Assembly: GCF_003362755.1 (NCBI RefSeq)
Contig: NZ_QKRA01000008.1
Location: 124,001 to 188,000 of the forward strand
Source of the DNA: Marinomonas piezotolerans
GTDB taxonomy: Bacteria; Pseudomonadota; Gammaproteobacteria; Pseudomonadales; Marinomonadaceae
Length of the DNA: 64,000 nucleotides
Direction: 5' to 3'
A program made the position numbers and the translations under genes. The notes below the pieces were generated by a model, which had not been told where the DNA came from, ran no database searches, and saw nothing but the letters and a program-made list of their open reading frames with translations. This document shows positions 17,928-26,748 of this stretch, in pieces (position 1 is the first letter of the stretch; the number at the start of each line of letters is the position of its first letter).

Positions 17928-19202
17928 ATGTTAGGTTGTAAGCGTTTGGTAATACTCAGCATAGCTGCGCTATTAAACACCTCTGTGTGGGCTGCTGAAG
18001 ATTTACCTGCAGAGCGTCGCATTCCGTTAGAAGAGATTCAGACGTTTGTTGAAACGTTTGAAACGATTAGTGCTGGCTACGTAGAAGAGCTTGATGATCA
18101 GACCATTCTAAATAAAGCCCTAAAAGGGATGGTGTCATCACTGGATCCACATTCTGAGTTTTTGACTAAAGAGGAAGTGGGGGAATTCGACGAGCAAACG
18201 TCAGGTAACTATGCAGGGATCGGTATCGAAGTAGAAAGTGAAGACGGACAGTTGGTTGTCGTTGCGCCGGTTGATGGTTCGCCTGCAGCTAAGGCGGGTA
18301 TCAAGGCGGGTGATGTCATCGTGCGTATAAATGATCAGCTTGTGACAGGAATGAGTCTGCAAGAAATTGTGGCGTTGATGCGTGGGAAAGAGGGCACCGA
18401 AGTATCGCTGGACATTGATCGCGAGGGTGTCATTAAGCAATTTGTCCTTACGCGTGCTCAGATTAAAGACAGCAGCGTACTTACTAAATGGCTGGGCAGT
18501 GATATTGCCTATATGCGTATTAGTCAGTTTCAAGGCAACTCTGCTGAAGAGTTTCGTGATGAGTTGCAAGCCTTGCAGAAGCAACGTGCGGTAAAAGGCA
18601 TGATTTTAGACTTGCGTAATAACCCTGGTGGAGTCCTGCAAAGTGCGGTTGCGATTGTCGACACGCTGATAGATGAAGGGTTAGTGGTTTACACCGACGG
18701 ACGTCATGATTTTTCTCAGACTCAATTTACTGCGACGAAAGCCGCAACAATGCTCCCTAAAGCACCGTTGATTGTTCTTGTGAATGAAGGCTCGGCGTCG
18801 GCGTCGGAAGTCGTGGCTGGTGCCGTTCAAGATCACAATAGAGGGCTCATTTTGGGGACAGAAACCTTTGGTAAGGGGTCTGTTCAGACGGTTGTGCCGC
18901 TTACGAATGGTGCTGCAGTAAAATTGACCACTGCTTTGTATTACACACCAAATGGGCGTTCTATTCAGGCACAGGGTATCGTTCCTGACATGGTCATTCC
19001 ACAAGCACAAGTAAAGGTTGAAAAGGGTCGTTTCTTTATTAAGGAAGCTGAATTAAAAGGCCATCTGGGTAACGGTACAGGTGGCGAAGAGCGCACTAGC
19101 TCCGATGTTGACAGTAACCTAAATGAACTCGCAACGTCCGATTTTCAACTGTTTCAGGCCTTTTCTATGTTGCAAAGTGCTCAAAAATTTGTGGTTCAGT
19201 AA
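17928..19202 (+). CDS. ctpA: C-terminal processing peptidase, S41 family
   Basis: A 424-residue periplasmic serine protease. It has a signal peptide (about 1-23), a PDZ domain (about 95-175, with GIGIEVESEDG and GIKAGDVIVRIND) and an S41 catalytic domain with the nucleophile in NEGSASASEVVAGA and the lysine in TFGKGSVQT. CtpA-type proteases trim periplasmic proteins and control peptidoglycan hydrolases, which fits its place between envC and yibQ. The symbol follows pseudomonad usage. It belongs to the short Ctp class (about 430), not the long Prc class. Confidence 0.92.
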   Translation: MLGCKRLVILSIAALLNTSVWAAEDLPAERRIPLEEIQTFVETFETISAGYVEELDDQTILNKALKGMVSSLDPHSEFLTKEEVGEFDEQTSGNYAGIGIEVESEDGQLVVVAPVDGSPAAKAGIKAGDVIVRINDQLVTGMSLQEIVALMRGKEGTEVSLDIDREGVIKQFVLTRAQIKDSSVLTKWLGSDIAYMRISQFQGNSAEEFRDELQALQKQRAVKGMILDLRNNPGGVLQSAVAIVDTLIDEGLVVYTDGRHDFSQTQFTATKAATMLPKAPLIVLVNEGSASASEVVAGAVQDHNRGLILGTETFGKGSVQTVVPLTNGAAVKLTTALYYTPNGRSIQAQGIVPDMVIPQAQVKVEKGRFFIKEAELKGHLGNGTGGEERTSSDVDSNLNELATSDFQLFQAFSMLQSAQKFVVQ

Positions 19203-19223
19203 GTGGGTGAGATGATCATAACG

Positions 19224-20132
19224 ATGCGCTTGATACTGCTTGTGCTGCTGTGCGGTGCCGTCGCCCCCGCCTTAGTTGCGGCTGAGGATCAATCTACGTT
19301 ACCGTTTCCTGTCTTAGACCGTACATTGCCTCCGTATCACTCTGCGTTTCCTTATCTTAAGTCCCCGACTGAGCAAGATAAGGCTTGGCCACCACTGTTT
19401 CATAAAAAGCCGGAAGCTACTTTAGAGCGTCACAGTGATATGGAGCTTGGTAACAGTTCAGCGATGGATTTTTTGCCAGCGCCCCCAACTATTTCTATTA
19501 TCATTGATGATGTGGGTTATAACCGTCGCGGAATGGAAGAGAGCCTAGCATTGCCAACGGCTGTGGCGTTGGCAATTCTGCCCATGACGCCATTTGCTGT
19601 AAAAACCGCCGAGGCTGCCCGCAAGCAGCAGCGAGCCACAATACTTCATGCACCCATGGAAAATTTGCGAGAGCTTAAACTTGGGCCAGGCGGGTTGTAC
19701 GCGTCCATGGATGAAACAACATTTAAGCGAGTACTTAATGAAGATTTAGATAGTGTTCCTTGGGTGCAAGGTGTTAATAACCACATGGGGAGTTTGTTAA
19801 CGACTCATCGTCGAGCGATGGAATGGGTGATGGATGTTATTTCGGAGCGTTCGCTTTTTTTTATAGATAGTGTGACAAACCCCAAAAGCGTCGCTCATCT
19901 GGTGGCGACTGAGCGCAATATAAAATCGGTCACTAGAGATGTGTTTCTTGATAATGTCCAGAGTCAAACGGCTATTCATCAACAATTTGAGCGACTGGTT
20001 CGGTTGGCACACAAAAATGGCTCGGCTATCGCGATTGGCCATCCTTATCCAGAGACAATGCATTATTTAATGTATCGCTTGTCGCAGCCTTTATCAGTAG
20101 AACTTTCTCCAATTGGACAGCAATTACACTGA
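19224..20132 (+). CDS. yibQ: divergent polysaccharide deacetylase family protein (YibQ)
   Basis: A protein of about 302 residues with a signal peptide (MRLILLVLLCGAVAPA) and a divergent polysaccharide deacetylase (NodB-like) domain. The motifs ISIIIDDVGYN, ATILHAPMENL, NNHMGSLLT, FFIDSVTNPKS and AIAIGHPYPET are those of the YibQ family. They suggest a periplasmic carbohydrate-active fold of unproven activity. The start is uncertain: GTG 19203, ATG 19212 and ATG 19224 are all in frame right after ctpA. I prefer 19224, which has GTGAG upstream and a compact leader. Very probably co-transcribed with ctpA. Confidence 0.88.
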   Translation: MRLILLVLLCGAVAPALVAAEDQSTLPFPVLDRTLPPYHSAFPYLKSPTEQDKAWPPLFHKKPEATLERHSDMELGNSSAMDFLPAPPTISIIIDDVGYNRRGMEESLALPTAVALAILPMTPFAVKTAEAARKQQRATILHAPMENLRELKLGPGGLYASMDETTFKRVLNEDLDSVPWVQGVNNHMGSLLTTHRRAMEWVMDVISERSLFFIDSVTNPKSVAHLVATERNIKSVTRDVFLDNVQSQTAIHQQFERLVRLAHKNGSAIAIGHPYPETMHYLMYRLSQPLSVELSPIGQQLH

Positions 20133-20558
20133 ATTCTGACTTGGGTCGGACTTTTTTGAAATAACTCCAGACTTTTTTGACAGAAATATTATTATTAATC
20201 CTGTATTTTTCTTAATCCTTCCTATCCTTAATGTACAGGTAAACTCCTATTCTCTTGCCTGTTTTTGCTATGCGTTTTTATTGCGCGATAATGCAATAAA
20301 ATCATAATAAGTGGCATCAATTGTAACAAAATCTATCACCTTCGTGTATTGATGTGCTTCTCGCTGTTTTATTTGTGCACCGCTATTGACCATGGTTTGA
20401 ACAACTATTATTGTTTGGGCTAGATTGCGGTGCACATTTTTTAAAATGTTAGCGTAATAGTTCCATTTTTCTCCTTTTTTAGTGGTTGAAAAACTTTGGA
20501 ACGCTTCTTGCTTTTTAATTATAACGATAAAACCAAAAACGAGTTAGGAGTTCAAAAC
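20133..20558. promoter_or_regulatory. 426-base leader/control region ahead of livJ
   Basis: This gap holds four repeated elements. GACTTTTTTGA occurs twice, at 20149-20159 and 20170-20180, 21 bases apart. A perfect nine-base inverted repeat, TTTTATTGC / GCAATAAAA, lies at 20276-20301. A long terminator-like hairpin lies at 20374-20442. GTTCCA / TGGAAC pairs at 20460-20502. No small open frame looks convincing. The set suggests transcriptional control plus a structured leader. Confidence 0.5.
20374..20442 (+). terminator. long terminator-like hairpin in the livJ leader
   Basis: TGTGCACCGC (20374-20383) pairs perfectly with GCGGTGCACA (20427-20436) and is followed directly by six Ts. The 43-base interior can form a second stem, rich in G-U pairs, around GAACAA/TTGTTT. 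This is either an attenuator for the liv transcript or the 3' end of a small RNA. It is 117 bases before the livJ start. Confidence 0.55.
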
Positions 20559-21674
20559 ATGTCTAAAGCAGTTGTAAGAAAAACACTTGTTTCATTAGCG
20601 GTCGCTGGGGCTGTGACCATGGCACAAGCAGATGTAGTTATTGGTGTTGCTGGTCCTCATACTGGCGCTTATGCCGCGTTTGGTGAGCAGCTATGGCGTG
20701 GTGCTGAAAAAGCCGCTATGGACATCAATGCAAATGGCGGCATTAACGGCGAAATGATCAAGCTGGTTAAGGCCGATGATGCGTGTGAGCCGAAACAAGC
20801 GGTATCGATTGCAAACCGTTTAGTAGATTCCGATGAAGCGGTAGCGGTTGTAGGGCATTTTTGTTCTTCGTCTTCTATTCCTGCGTCCGGTATCTATGAA
20901 GAAGCTGGTGTCTTGATGGTAACGCCTGCGTCTACCAACCCTACTTTGACTGAGCGTGGCTTGCCAAATGTATTCCGTGTATGTGGCCGTGATGACCAAC
21001 AAGGTGATGTGGCCGCTAGTTACATCGTTGATCAACTGGGTGCTAAACGAGTCGCAATCCTGCATGACAAAGATACTTACGGCAAAGGTCTTGCCGACGC
21101 TATGAAGTCTACTATGAACTCTTATGGCGTAGATGAGGTGTTGTACGAAGGTTTGACTCGTGGCGAGAAAGACTTTAATGCGGTCGTTACAAAAATTCGT
21201 TCAGTCGATGCAGATGTAGTTTACTTCGGTGGTTTGCACTCTGAAGCTGGCCCGTTAGTGCGTCAAATGCGTGAGCAAGGTCTAACAGCAACCTTTATCT
21301 CAGGTGATGGCATTGTGTCGGATGAGTTTGTATCTGTTGCTGGATCACCTGAATACGTAGATGGTGTACTGATGACATTTGGTGCTGATCCAACCACTTA
21401 CTCAGCCGGTAAACAAGTCGTTGAAGAGTTTCGTGCTGATGGGATCGAGCCTGAAGGCTACGTAATGTACTCTTACACCGCAATGCAAGTCGTGGCTGCT
21501 GGTCTTGCTGCAGCGGATGGTGATCCTATGGCTGCGTCAGATTGGTTGCACTCCCATAAAATCGATACCGTTATGGGAACGAAAGAGTTTGATGAAAAAG
21601 GTGATTTGCTAGTATCTGACTACGTGATGTACGAGTGGGATGCAAATGGCAAGTACTCCATGCTTAACAACTAA
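20559..21674 (+). CDS. livJ: branched-chain amino-acid ABC transporter, periplasmic binding protein
   Basis: A 371-residue periplasmic substrate-binding protein of the LivJ/LivK/BraC family. The signal peptide ends near MAQA (about residue 24). The mature protein starts DVVIGVAGPHTGAYAAFGEQ and contains the ligand-site GHFCSSSSIPASGIYEE and MVTPASTNPTLT. The ATG at 20559 has AGGAG eight bases upstream. It is first of five liv genes, separated from livH by an intercistronic hairpin, as is common where the binding protein is made in excess. Likely ligands are leucine, isoleucine and valine, but other amino acids cannot be excluded. Confidence 0.92.
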   Translation: MSKAVVRKTLVSLAVAGAVTMAQADVVIGVAGPHTGAYAAFGEQLWRGAEKAAMDINANGGINGEMIKLVKADDACEPKQAVSIANRLVDSDEAVAVVGHFCSSSSIPASGIYEEAGVLMVTPASTNPTLTERGLPNVFRVCGRDDQQGDVAASYIVDQLGAKRVAILHDKDTYGKGLADAMKSTMNSYGVDEVLYEGLTRGEKDFNAVVTKIRSVDADVVYFGGLHSEAGPLVRQMREQGLTATFISGDGIVSDEFVSVAGSPEYVDGVLMTFGADPTTYSAGKQVVEEFRADGIEPEGYVMYSYTAMQVVAAGLAAADGDPMAASDWLHSHKIDTVMGTKEFDEKGDLLVSDYVMYEWDANGKYSMLNN

Positions 21675-21696
21675 AACCTCATTTAGTTGATGATAA

Positions 21697-21722
21697 TAAG
21701 AGGTGCCCTCGCGCACCTCTTA
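21697..21722. terminator. intercistronic hairpin between livJ and livH
   Basis: TAAGAGGTGC-CCTCGC-GCACCTCTTA is a ten-base perfect stem with no T-run. It probably causes partial termination or protects the 3' end of the abundant livJ message. Confidence 0.6.
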
Positions 21723-21756
21723 CTTCTCCTGTTATAAGTACCCCAGAGGTTTTTTG

Positions 21757-22668
21757 ATGGATATCATTCTCCAGCAGCTGGTAAATGGCCTGACACTTGG
21801 TTCCGTGTACGGACTCATCGCAATCGGTTACACCATGGTATATGGCATCATCGGGATGATTAACTTTGCCCACGGCGATGTTTACATGGTGTCTAGTTAC
21901 CTGACCGCAATCGCTATCGCATTACTATCTTATTTCGGATTGGAATCTTTCCCGATCATTATTTTCGGTACCTTAATTTTCACTATTGTTGTGACCGGTG
22001 CTTACGGCTGGGTCATAGAGCGTGTCGCCTATCGACCACTGCGTAATTCAAGTCGTTTAGCGGTATTGATCTCTGCGATCGGTATGTCGCTTATTCTTCA
22101 GAACTATGTGCAAATCGCCCAAGGAGCGCGCCAGCAAGGTGTTCCGACGATGCTGACCGGCGCGATCCGATTGGATATTGGCGATGGATTTGTACAGATC
22201 ACCTATATGAAGTTGTTTATCTTGTTTGTGGCGTTTTTGGGAATGGGGGTGTTGACCTACATTATTCAAAAAACCAAGCTTGGGCGCATGTGTCGGGCAA
22301 CGCAGCAAGACCGTAAGATGGCTTCCATTTTGGGTATTAACACTGACCGCATTATTTCAGCGGTGTTCGTGATAGGTGCCACGATGGCCGCTTTAGCGGG
22401 CGTTTTGATTACTTTGGATTATGGCGCATTCGACTTTTACGTCGGCTTTATTATTGGTATCAAGGCCTTTACAGCAGCGGTACTTGGTGGGATTGGTTCG
22501 CTACCTGGTGCAATGCTGGGTGGGGTTATTCTTGGCCTATCGGAAGCCTTGTTTGCAGGGTTGATTTCGTCGGATTACAAAGATGTTTTCTCATTCTCGC
22601 TATTGGTGATCATTTTGATCTTCCGTCCAAGTGGTCTGCTTGGTAAACCTGAAGTGGAGAAAGTGTAA
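21757..22668 (+). CDS. livH: branched-chain amino-acid ABC transporter permease LivH
   Basis: A 303-residue inner-membrane permease with about eight hydrophobic segments. Family features include QQLVNGLTLGSVYGLIAIGYTMVYG at the start, INFAHGDVYM and AAVLGGIGSLPGAMLGG near the end. I chose ATG 21757 because AGAGG lies about seven bases before it; the longer frame runs into the hairpin. Its stop codon overlaps the livM start by one base (TAATG), implying coupling. Partner permease is LivM. Confidence 0.94.
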   Translation: MDIILQQLVNGLTLGSVYGLIAIGYTMVYGIIGMINFAHGDVYMVSSYLTAIAIALLSYFGLESFPIIIFGTLIFTIVVTGAYGWVIERVAYRPLRNSSRLAVLISAIGMSLILQNYVQIAQGARQQGVPTMLTGAIRLDIGDGFVQITYMKLFILFVAFLGMGVLTYIIQKTKLGRMCRATQQDRKMASILGINTDRIISAVFVIGATMAALAGVLITLDYGAFDFYVGFIIGIKAFTAAVLGGIGSLPGAMLGGVILGLSEALFAGLISSDYKDVFSFSLLVIILIFRPSGLLGKPEVEKV

Positions 22669-23945
22669 TGAGTCAGCAAACTAAAGGGATCAATATCGTC
22701 TCGGCTTTAAAAGATACGGTGATTGCGGGCCTACTTTCTCTCATTATCTTTGGGCCAGTGGTTGGGGTTTTACTGGACGGGTACGATTTTACGTTCCAGG
22801 GCGCCGATGTGGCATTCATTGTCTCGATCGTTATGGCTGGTCGCTTCGCGATTTCGATTTTCTCGCAGACGGAATTTGGTGAAGCGTTTCTTTACCGACA
22901 AGCAACCAAAGATGACGGTGTAGTTGTAACCGCACCGGGCTATAAAAGCCGGATGCGCTTCATTATTCCAATTATGATTGTTGTTGGATTATTGGTGCCA
23001 TTTATCGCGTCCAAATACGTTCTAACCGTTGTTATTCTTGGGCTCATTTATGTCCTATTGGGTTTAGGGCTTAATATTGTCGTGGGCTTGGCTGGATTGC
23101 TGGATCTTGGTTTCGTTGGCTTTTATGCCATTGGCGCTTATGGATTAGCATTGGGATATGAGAACTTAGGTCTAGGCTTTTGGTCGATGCTGCCGTTGGC
23201 TGCAATTATGGCGGCTGTGGCGGGAGCCATTCTCGGTTTCCCTGTGTTACGAATGCACGGCGACTATTTGGCGATTGTTACGTTAGGTTTTGGTGAAATT
23301 ATTCGCCTCGTGCTAACCAACTGGACATCGTTTACTCACGGACCAAATGGTATCTCTGCTCCTTTGCCAACGCTCTTTGGGCTTGAGTTTAAGCGCCGCT
23401 CACGAGAGGGCACACCGTTTCATGAGTTCTTCGGATTGCCTTATGACTCGGCTTATAAATACATCTTTATTTATCTAATCCTGCTACTGGTCGTATTGGC
23501 AGTACTTTATATCAAGCATCGCTTAACTCGTATGCCAATCGGTCGAGCATGGGAAGCATTGCGAGAAGACGAAATTGCGTGCCGTTCATTAGGGTTGAAC
23601 CATGTATTGGTGAAGTTATCTGCCTTTATGTTGGGGGCATCTACGGGCGGCTTGGCAGGTGTTTTCTTTGCGACTTATCAAGGCTTCGTTAACCCATCAT
23701 CCTTTACTTTCTTTGAGTCTGCTTTGATTTTGGCGATCGTCGTCTTGGGCGGAATGGGTTCAACGATCGGTGTCGTGATTGCGGCCTTTGTATTGACTGT
23801 ATTGCCGGAAATGCTCCGAGAATTTGCAGATTATCGTGTTTTGATGTTCGGTATTCTGATGGTGGTTATGATGGTTTGGAAACCTCGCGGTCTGGTTCGA
23901 GTGACTCGAACAGGTTTTGCTACGAGAAAGGGGTCAGCTAAATGA
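22668..23945 (+). CDS. livM: branched-chain amino-acid ABC transporter permease LivM
   Basis: A 425-residue permease with about ten membrane segments. An N-terminal extension (about 1-105) comes before the conserved LivM core, which contains NIVVGLAGLLDLGFVGFYAIGAY split across two helices, LRMHGDYLAIVTLGFGEI and ALILAIVVLGGMGSTIG. Length equals that of E. coli LivM. It overlaps livG by four bases (ATGA). Confidence 0.94.
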   Translation: MSQQTKGINIVSALKDTVIAGLLSLIIFGPVVGVLLDGYDFTFQGADVAFIVSIVMAGRFAISIFSQTEFGEAFLYRQATKDDGVVVTAPGYKSRMRFIIPIMIVVGLLVPFIASKYVLTVVILGLIYVLLGLGLNIVVGLAGLLDLGFVGFYAIGAYGLALGYENLGLGFWSMLPLAAIMAAVAGAILGFPVLRMHGDYLAIVTLGFGEIIRLVLTNWTSFTHGPNGISAPLPTLFGLEFKRRSREGTPFHEFFGLPYDSAYKYIFIYLILLLVVLAVLYIKHRLTRMPIGRAWEALREDEIACRSLGLNHVLVKLSAFMLGASTGGLAGVFFATYQGFVNPSSFTFFESALILAIVVLGGMGSTIGVVIAAFVLTVLPEMLREFADYRVLMFGILMVVMMVWKPRGLVRVTRTGFATRKGSAK

Positions 23946-24823
23946 GCCAAGAAAATATTCTAGAAGTTAAAAACTTGGTGATGCATTTTGGTGGTATTAA
24001 AGCGCTGAATGATGTCACGTTTGATATTAAGCGTGGCTCCGTATCCGCTTTAATCGGTCCAAATGGAGCCGGCAAAACGACCGTATTTAACTGTTTAACA
24101 GGGTTCTACAAAGCGACTGGCGGCAGCATTATGTTGCATGCAGGAGGTAAGTCCACCAGTGTCGTAAAGGTGCTGGGTCAAAAGTTCTCTGCTGCGGACT
24201 TCACGTCGCCCGTTCGGCTTATTGAGCGCATCAAATATAAAATGTTTGGTGGGTCCCATCTTGTCAATCGCGCTGGGTTGGCTCGTACGTTTCAGAACAT
24301 TCGCTTGTTTAAAGAAATGTCTGTCGTTGAGAACCTTCTTGTGGCTCAGCATATGTTGGCAAACCGCAGCATGGTGTCGGGTATCTTGAATACTGCTTCC
24401 TTTAAAAAAGCGGAAGAGGAAGCGCTGCAGCGCGCTTTCTATTGGCTGGAAGTGGTTCATTTGACCGAGTTTTCAAACCGTTTAGCGGGAGAGCTTTCTT
24501 ACGGCCAACAGCGCCGCTTAGAAATAGCCCGAGCGATGTGTACAAATCCAGAGATTATCTGTTTAGATGAGCCTGCAGCCGGGTTAAACCCTTCAGAAAC
24601 CGAAGCTCTAGCGTCTATGATTCGGGTGTTACGTGATAATCACAATACAACCGTACTTTTGATTGAGCATGATATGGGGATGGTCATGAATATCTCCGAC
24701 TACATAGTTGTGTTGGATCATGGTGAAGTGATTGCTAAGGGTGGACCGGATGATATTAAAACCAACCCGAAAGTGATTGCAGCGTATCTTGGTGCAGAAG
24801 AAGGGGAAGAGGTAAGCCTATGA
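23942..24823 (+). CDS. livG: branched-chain amino-acid ABC transporter ATPase LivG (with insertion)
   Basis: ATP-binding subunit with Walker A GPNGAGKTT (residues 39-47), signature LSYGQQRRLEIARAM, Walker B IICLDEPAAGLNP and switch His in LLIEHDMGMVM. At 293 residues it is longer than E. coli LivG (255). About 30 extra residues lie between Walker A and the ARTFQNIRLF segment (roughly residues 66-108), containing a basic stretch. The remainder is standard. It overlaps livM and livF by four bases each. Confidence 0.93.
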   Translation: MSQENILEVKNLVMHFGGIKALNDVTFDIKRGSVSALIGPNGAGKTTVFNCLTGFYKATGGSIMLHAGGKSTSVVKVLGQKFSAADFTSPVRLIERIKYKMFGGSHLVNRAGLARTFQNIRLFKEMSVVENLLVAQHMLANRSMVSGILNTASFKKAEEEALQRAFYWLEVVHLTEFSNRLAGELSYGQQRRLEIARAMCTNPEIICLDEPAAGLNPSETEALASMIRVLRDNHNTTVLLIEHDMGMVMNISDYIVVLDHGEVIAKGGPDDIKTNPKVIAAYLGAEEGEEVSL

Positions 24824-25533
24824 CCACCTTATTGGAATTCAAAGACGTTGATGTCCATTATGGGCCAATTCAGGCGCTTAAAAAGGTCAGCCTTGATGTT
24901 AAGGAAGGCGAAATTGCGACCATGATTGGTTCAAATGGCGCTGGTAAGTCAACTTTGTTGATGTCGATCTTTGGTCAACCTCGGATCTCTAGTGGTCAGA
25001 TCATCTACCGAGGTGAAGACATATCGGATAAGTCGGCACACTATGTTGCATCCAACGGTTTGGCGCAGTCTCCTGAGGGGCGTCGTATATTTCCGGGAAT
25101 GTCGGTGGAAGAGAACCTACTGATGGGAACGATCCCAATTGGGATGGATCATTGTGATGAAGACATGCAGCGTATGTTTGAGCTGTTTCCACGTTTAAAA
25201 GAGCGTCGAAACCAACGAGCTTCTACTATGTCTGGTGGTGAGCAGCAGATGCTTGCTATTGCTCGTGCTTTGATGAGTCGTCCAAAGTTACTGTTACTAG
25301 ACGAGCCTAGTTTAGGTTTGGCACCTATTATCGTTAAGCAGATCTTTCAAATCTTGGAAGATGTCGCAAGCACTGGAATGACGATCTTTTTGGTGGAGCA
25401 AAATGCTAACCATGCATTGAAGCTTGCTGATCGTGGTTATGTCATGGTGAACGGTGAAATTCGCATCACCGGTACAGGCGAAGAGTTACTTGTGAACCCT
25501 GAAGTGCGTGATGCCTATTTGGGTGGCCACTAA
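24820..25533 (+). CDS. livF: branched-chain amino-acid ABC transporter ATPase LivF
   Basis: A 237-residue ATPase, the partner of LivG. It has Walker A GSNGAGKST, the LivF-specific SPEGRRIFPGMSVEENL, signature MSGGEQQMLAIARAL and Walker B LLLLDEPSLGLAP. Last gene of livJHMGF, ending at a strong terminator. Confidence 0.95.
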   Translation: MTTLLEFKDVDVHYGPIQALKKVSLDVKEGEIATMIGSNGAGKSTLLMSIFGQPRISSGQIIYRGEDISDKSAHYVASNGLAQSPEGRRIFPGMSVEENLLMGTIPIGMDHCDEDMQRMFELFPRLKERRNQRASTMSGGEQQMLAIARALMSRPKLLLLDEPSLGLAPIIVKQIFQILEDVASTGMTIFLVEQNANHALKLADRGYVMVNGEIRITGTGEELLVNPEVRDAYLGGH

Positions 25534-25550
25534 TATTTGATGTCAGCCTA

Positions 25551-25580
25551 AAAGCCGAGGTCTACGCCTCGGCTTTTTTA
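25551..25580. terminator. bidirectional terminator between livF and tsaC
   Basis: AAAGCCGAGG-TCTACG-CCTCGGCTTT continues into a T-run on the plus strand and has TTTT on the other side, so it can end both convergent transcripts. It overlaps the last bases of tsaC. Confidence 0.85.
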
Positions 25581-26135
25581 TGCGCGAAATTGTTGCCCTG
25601 TAATTAAGTCCAGCACATGTGAGGGTTTACTTTGAGTACCTAAACTTTCGTCGTATATGGCATCAATTTTTTCATTGAAGTAAGCAATTACTTCGTCTTT
25701 GGATTTTGCTGGCTCTAGCCCAGAAGGGTTAGCAGAGGTGGATACGATAGCACCTTGATAGGCTTGGCATAAGGCTTCAACAGGGTGGTGGAGGCTCAAG
25801 CGAATGGCGACACTTTGATGCGCGCCTCTAACCCATTCTGGTGTGATTGTCTGATCTGGCACAACCCAAGATGTTGGATGATCGGTTTTAGAGGTTAGTC
25901 GTTCAAACTGCTCTGGCGTTAATGTTGGTTGCCAAGGTGAAAGTTGATCAGCGGATCCGACGACGAGTATTAAGCCTTTTTCGACTGGGCGTGATTTCAT
26001 CGCTAAGATTCGCTGCACAGCGAGTTCGTTATATGGATCACAGCCTAAACCCCAGACTGCTTCTGTTGGGTAGGCCACAACGCCGCCATTGCGGATAATT
26101 TGGGCAATTTCGGAGGTATTTGAAGTGATTAGCAT
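25578..26135 (-). CDS. tsaC: threonylcarbamoyl-AMP synthase TsaC (Sua5/YrdC family)
   Basis: This enzyme makes threonylcarbamoyl-AMP from threonine, bicarbonate and ATP, the first step of the t6A37 modification of ANN-decoding tRNAs. The 185-residue single-domain protein has the YrdC core: [42 protein letters not shown] and [14 protein letters not shown]. Size matches E. coli TsaC (190). It stands alone between liv and DUF3461. No aroE or dprA neighbour is seen. Confidence 0.92.
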   Translation of the reverse strand: MLITSNTSEIAQIIRNGGVVAYPTEAVWGLGCDPYNELAVQRILAMKSRPVEKGLILVVGSADQLSPWQPTLTPEQFERLTSKTDHPTSWVVPDQTITPEWVRGAHQSVAIRLSLHHPVEALCQAYQGAIVSTSANPSGLEPAKSKDEVIAYFNEKIDAIYDESLGTQSKPSHVLDLITGQQFRA

Positions 26136-26181
26136 AATAAGCCCCGTGAAAAAGTGTCAGCGGAGTTTACTGTTTTACAAG

Positions 26182-26213
26182 AAAAACGGCCATAGAGAGC
26201 TATGACCGTTTTG
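26182..26213 (-). terminator. terminator after the DUF3461 gene
   Basis: On the minus strand AAAACGGTCATAG-CTCT-CTATGGCCGTTTTTC forms a long stem with one mismatch and a terminal U-run, just after the stop codon at 26220. Confidence 0.8.
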
Positions 26214-26219
26214 AGGAAA

Positions 26220-26600
26220 TTAAGAGAGTTTTTCGATCTTCTCTTTTAATTCAGCAACTTTATTAGCAACAACGCGCTCAAGGTGCTCAAGCTCTTTGAC
26301 AAGATCTTCTTTTGTCAGTTTGTCTTCATGCTCTTGGCCAAGCAACGATGACAGTTCGTCTACTGCGCGAAGCACAATCAGAGATGGCTCTCTAATTTCG
26401 CGGTATTGTTGTTGACCGCCGTCAGAAAGAACCGTGCGTGTTGCACGACCAAACTTAAACTTCTTGCTTTTTGGTAGTAATGAGCCTTTTTCACGACGGT
26501 AATATATCTTCAGAACATCGAAGCCGCCTTCATAGCGAAGCGTATATTTTTCGATATTGTCGAAGCTGTTAACGCCCATCGACTCAAGAGTTGGATACAT
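26220..26600 (-). CDS. DUF3461 family protein
   Basis: A 126-residue protein of the DUF3461 family, recognised from its opening MYPTLESMGVNSFDNIEKY and the basic centre KSKKFKFGRATRTV. The C-terminal third is a charged coiled coil (HLERVVANKVAELKEKIEKL). It is likely cytoplasmic. Conservation is confined to gammaproteobacteria as far as I know, and no function is established. It stands alone, with its own terminator. Confidence 0.8.
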   Translation of the reverse strand: MYPTLESMGVNSFDNIEKYTLRYEGGFDVLKIYYRREKGSLLPKSKKFKFGRATRTVLSDGGQQQYREIREPSLIVLRAVDELSSLLGQEHEDKLTKEDLVKELEHLERVVANKVAELKEKIEKLS

Positions 26601-26697
26601 GTTTATGCCCTTGTTAAATGATTCTTTAATTAAAGGCTATTTTTAGTGGATAGTAGTTACAAACGCAAGAATTTCGAATAAAAAAACACCAATTTGC

Positions 26698-26737
26698 ATG
26701 ATACATAGCAAATCTGATTGCTATGTATCATTTTTTT
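26698..26737 (+). terminator. strong terminator-like hairpin downstream of ntrC
   Basis: ATGATACATAGCA and TGCTATGTATCAT form a perfect 13-base stem with an eight-base loop, followed on the plus strand by seven Ts. On the minus strand, the direction of ntrC, the stem is followed by a more distant T-run. It may serve ntrC, but its best T-run faces the other way, where no gene precedes it. Confidence 0.65.
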
Positions 26738-26748
26738 GGCGAATTGTT

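Noticed and set aside
20311-20328. TGGCATCAATTGTAA as a sigma-54 promoter for livJ
   Set aside because: The -12 GC is missing at the required distance.
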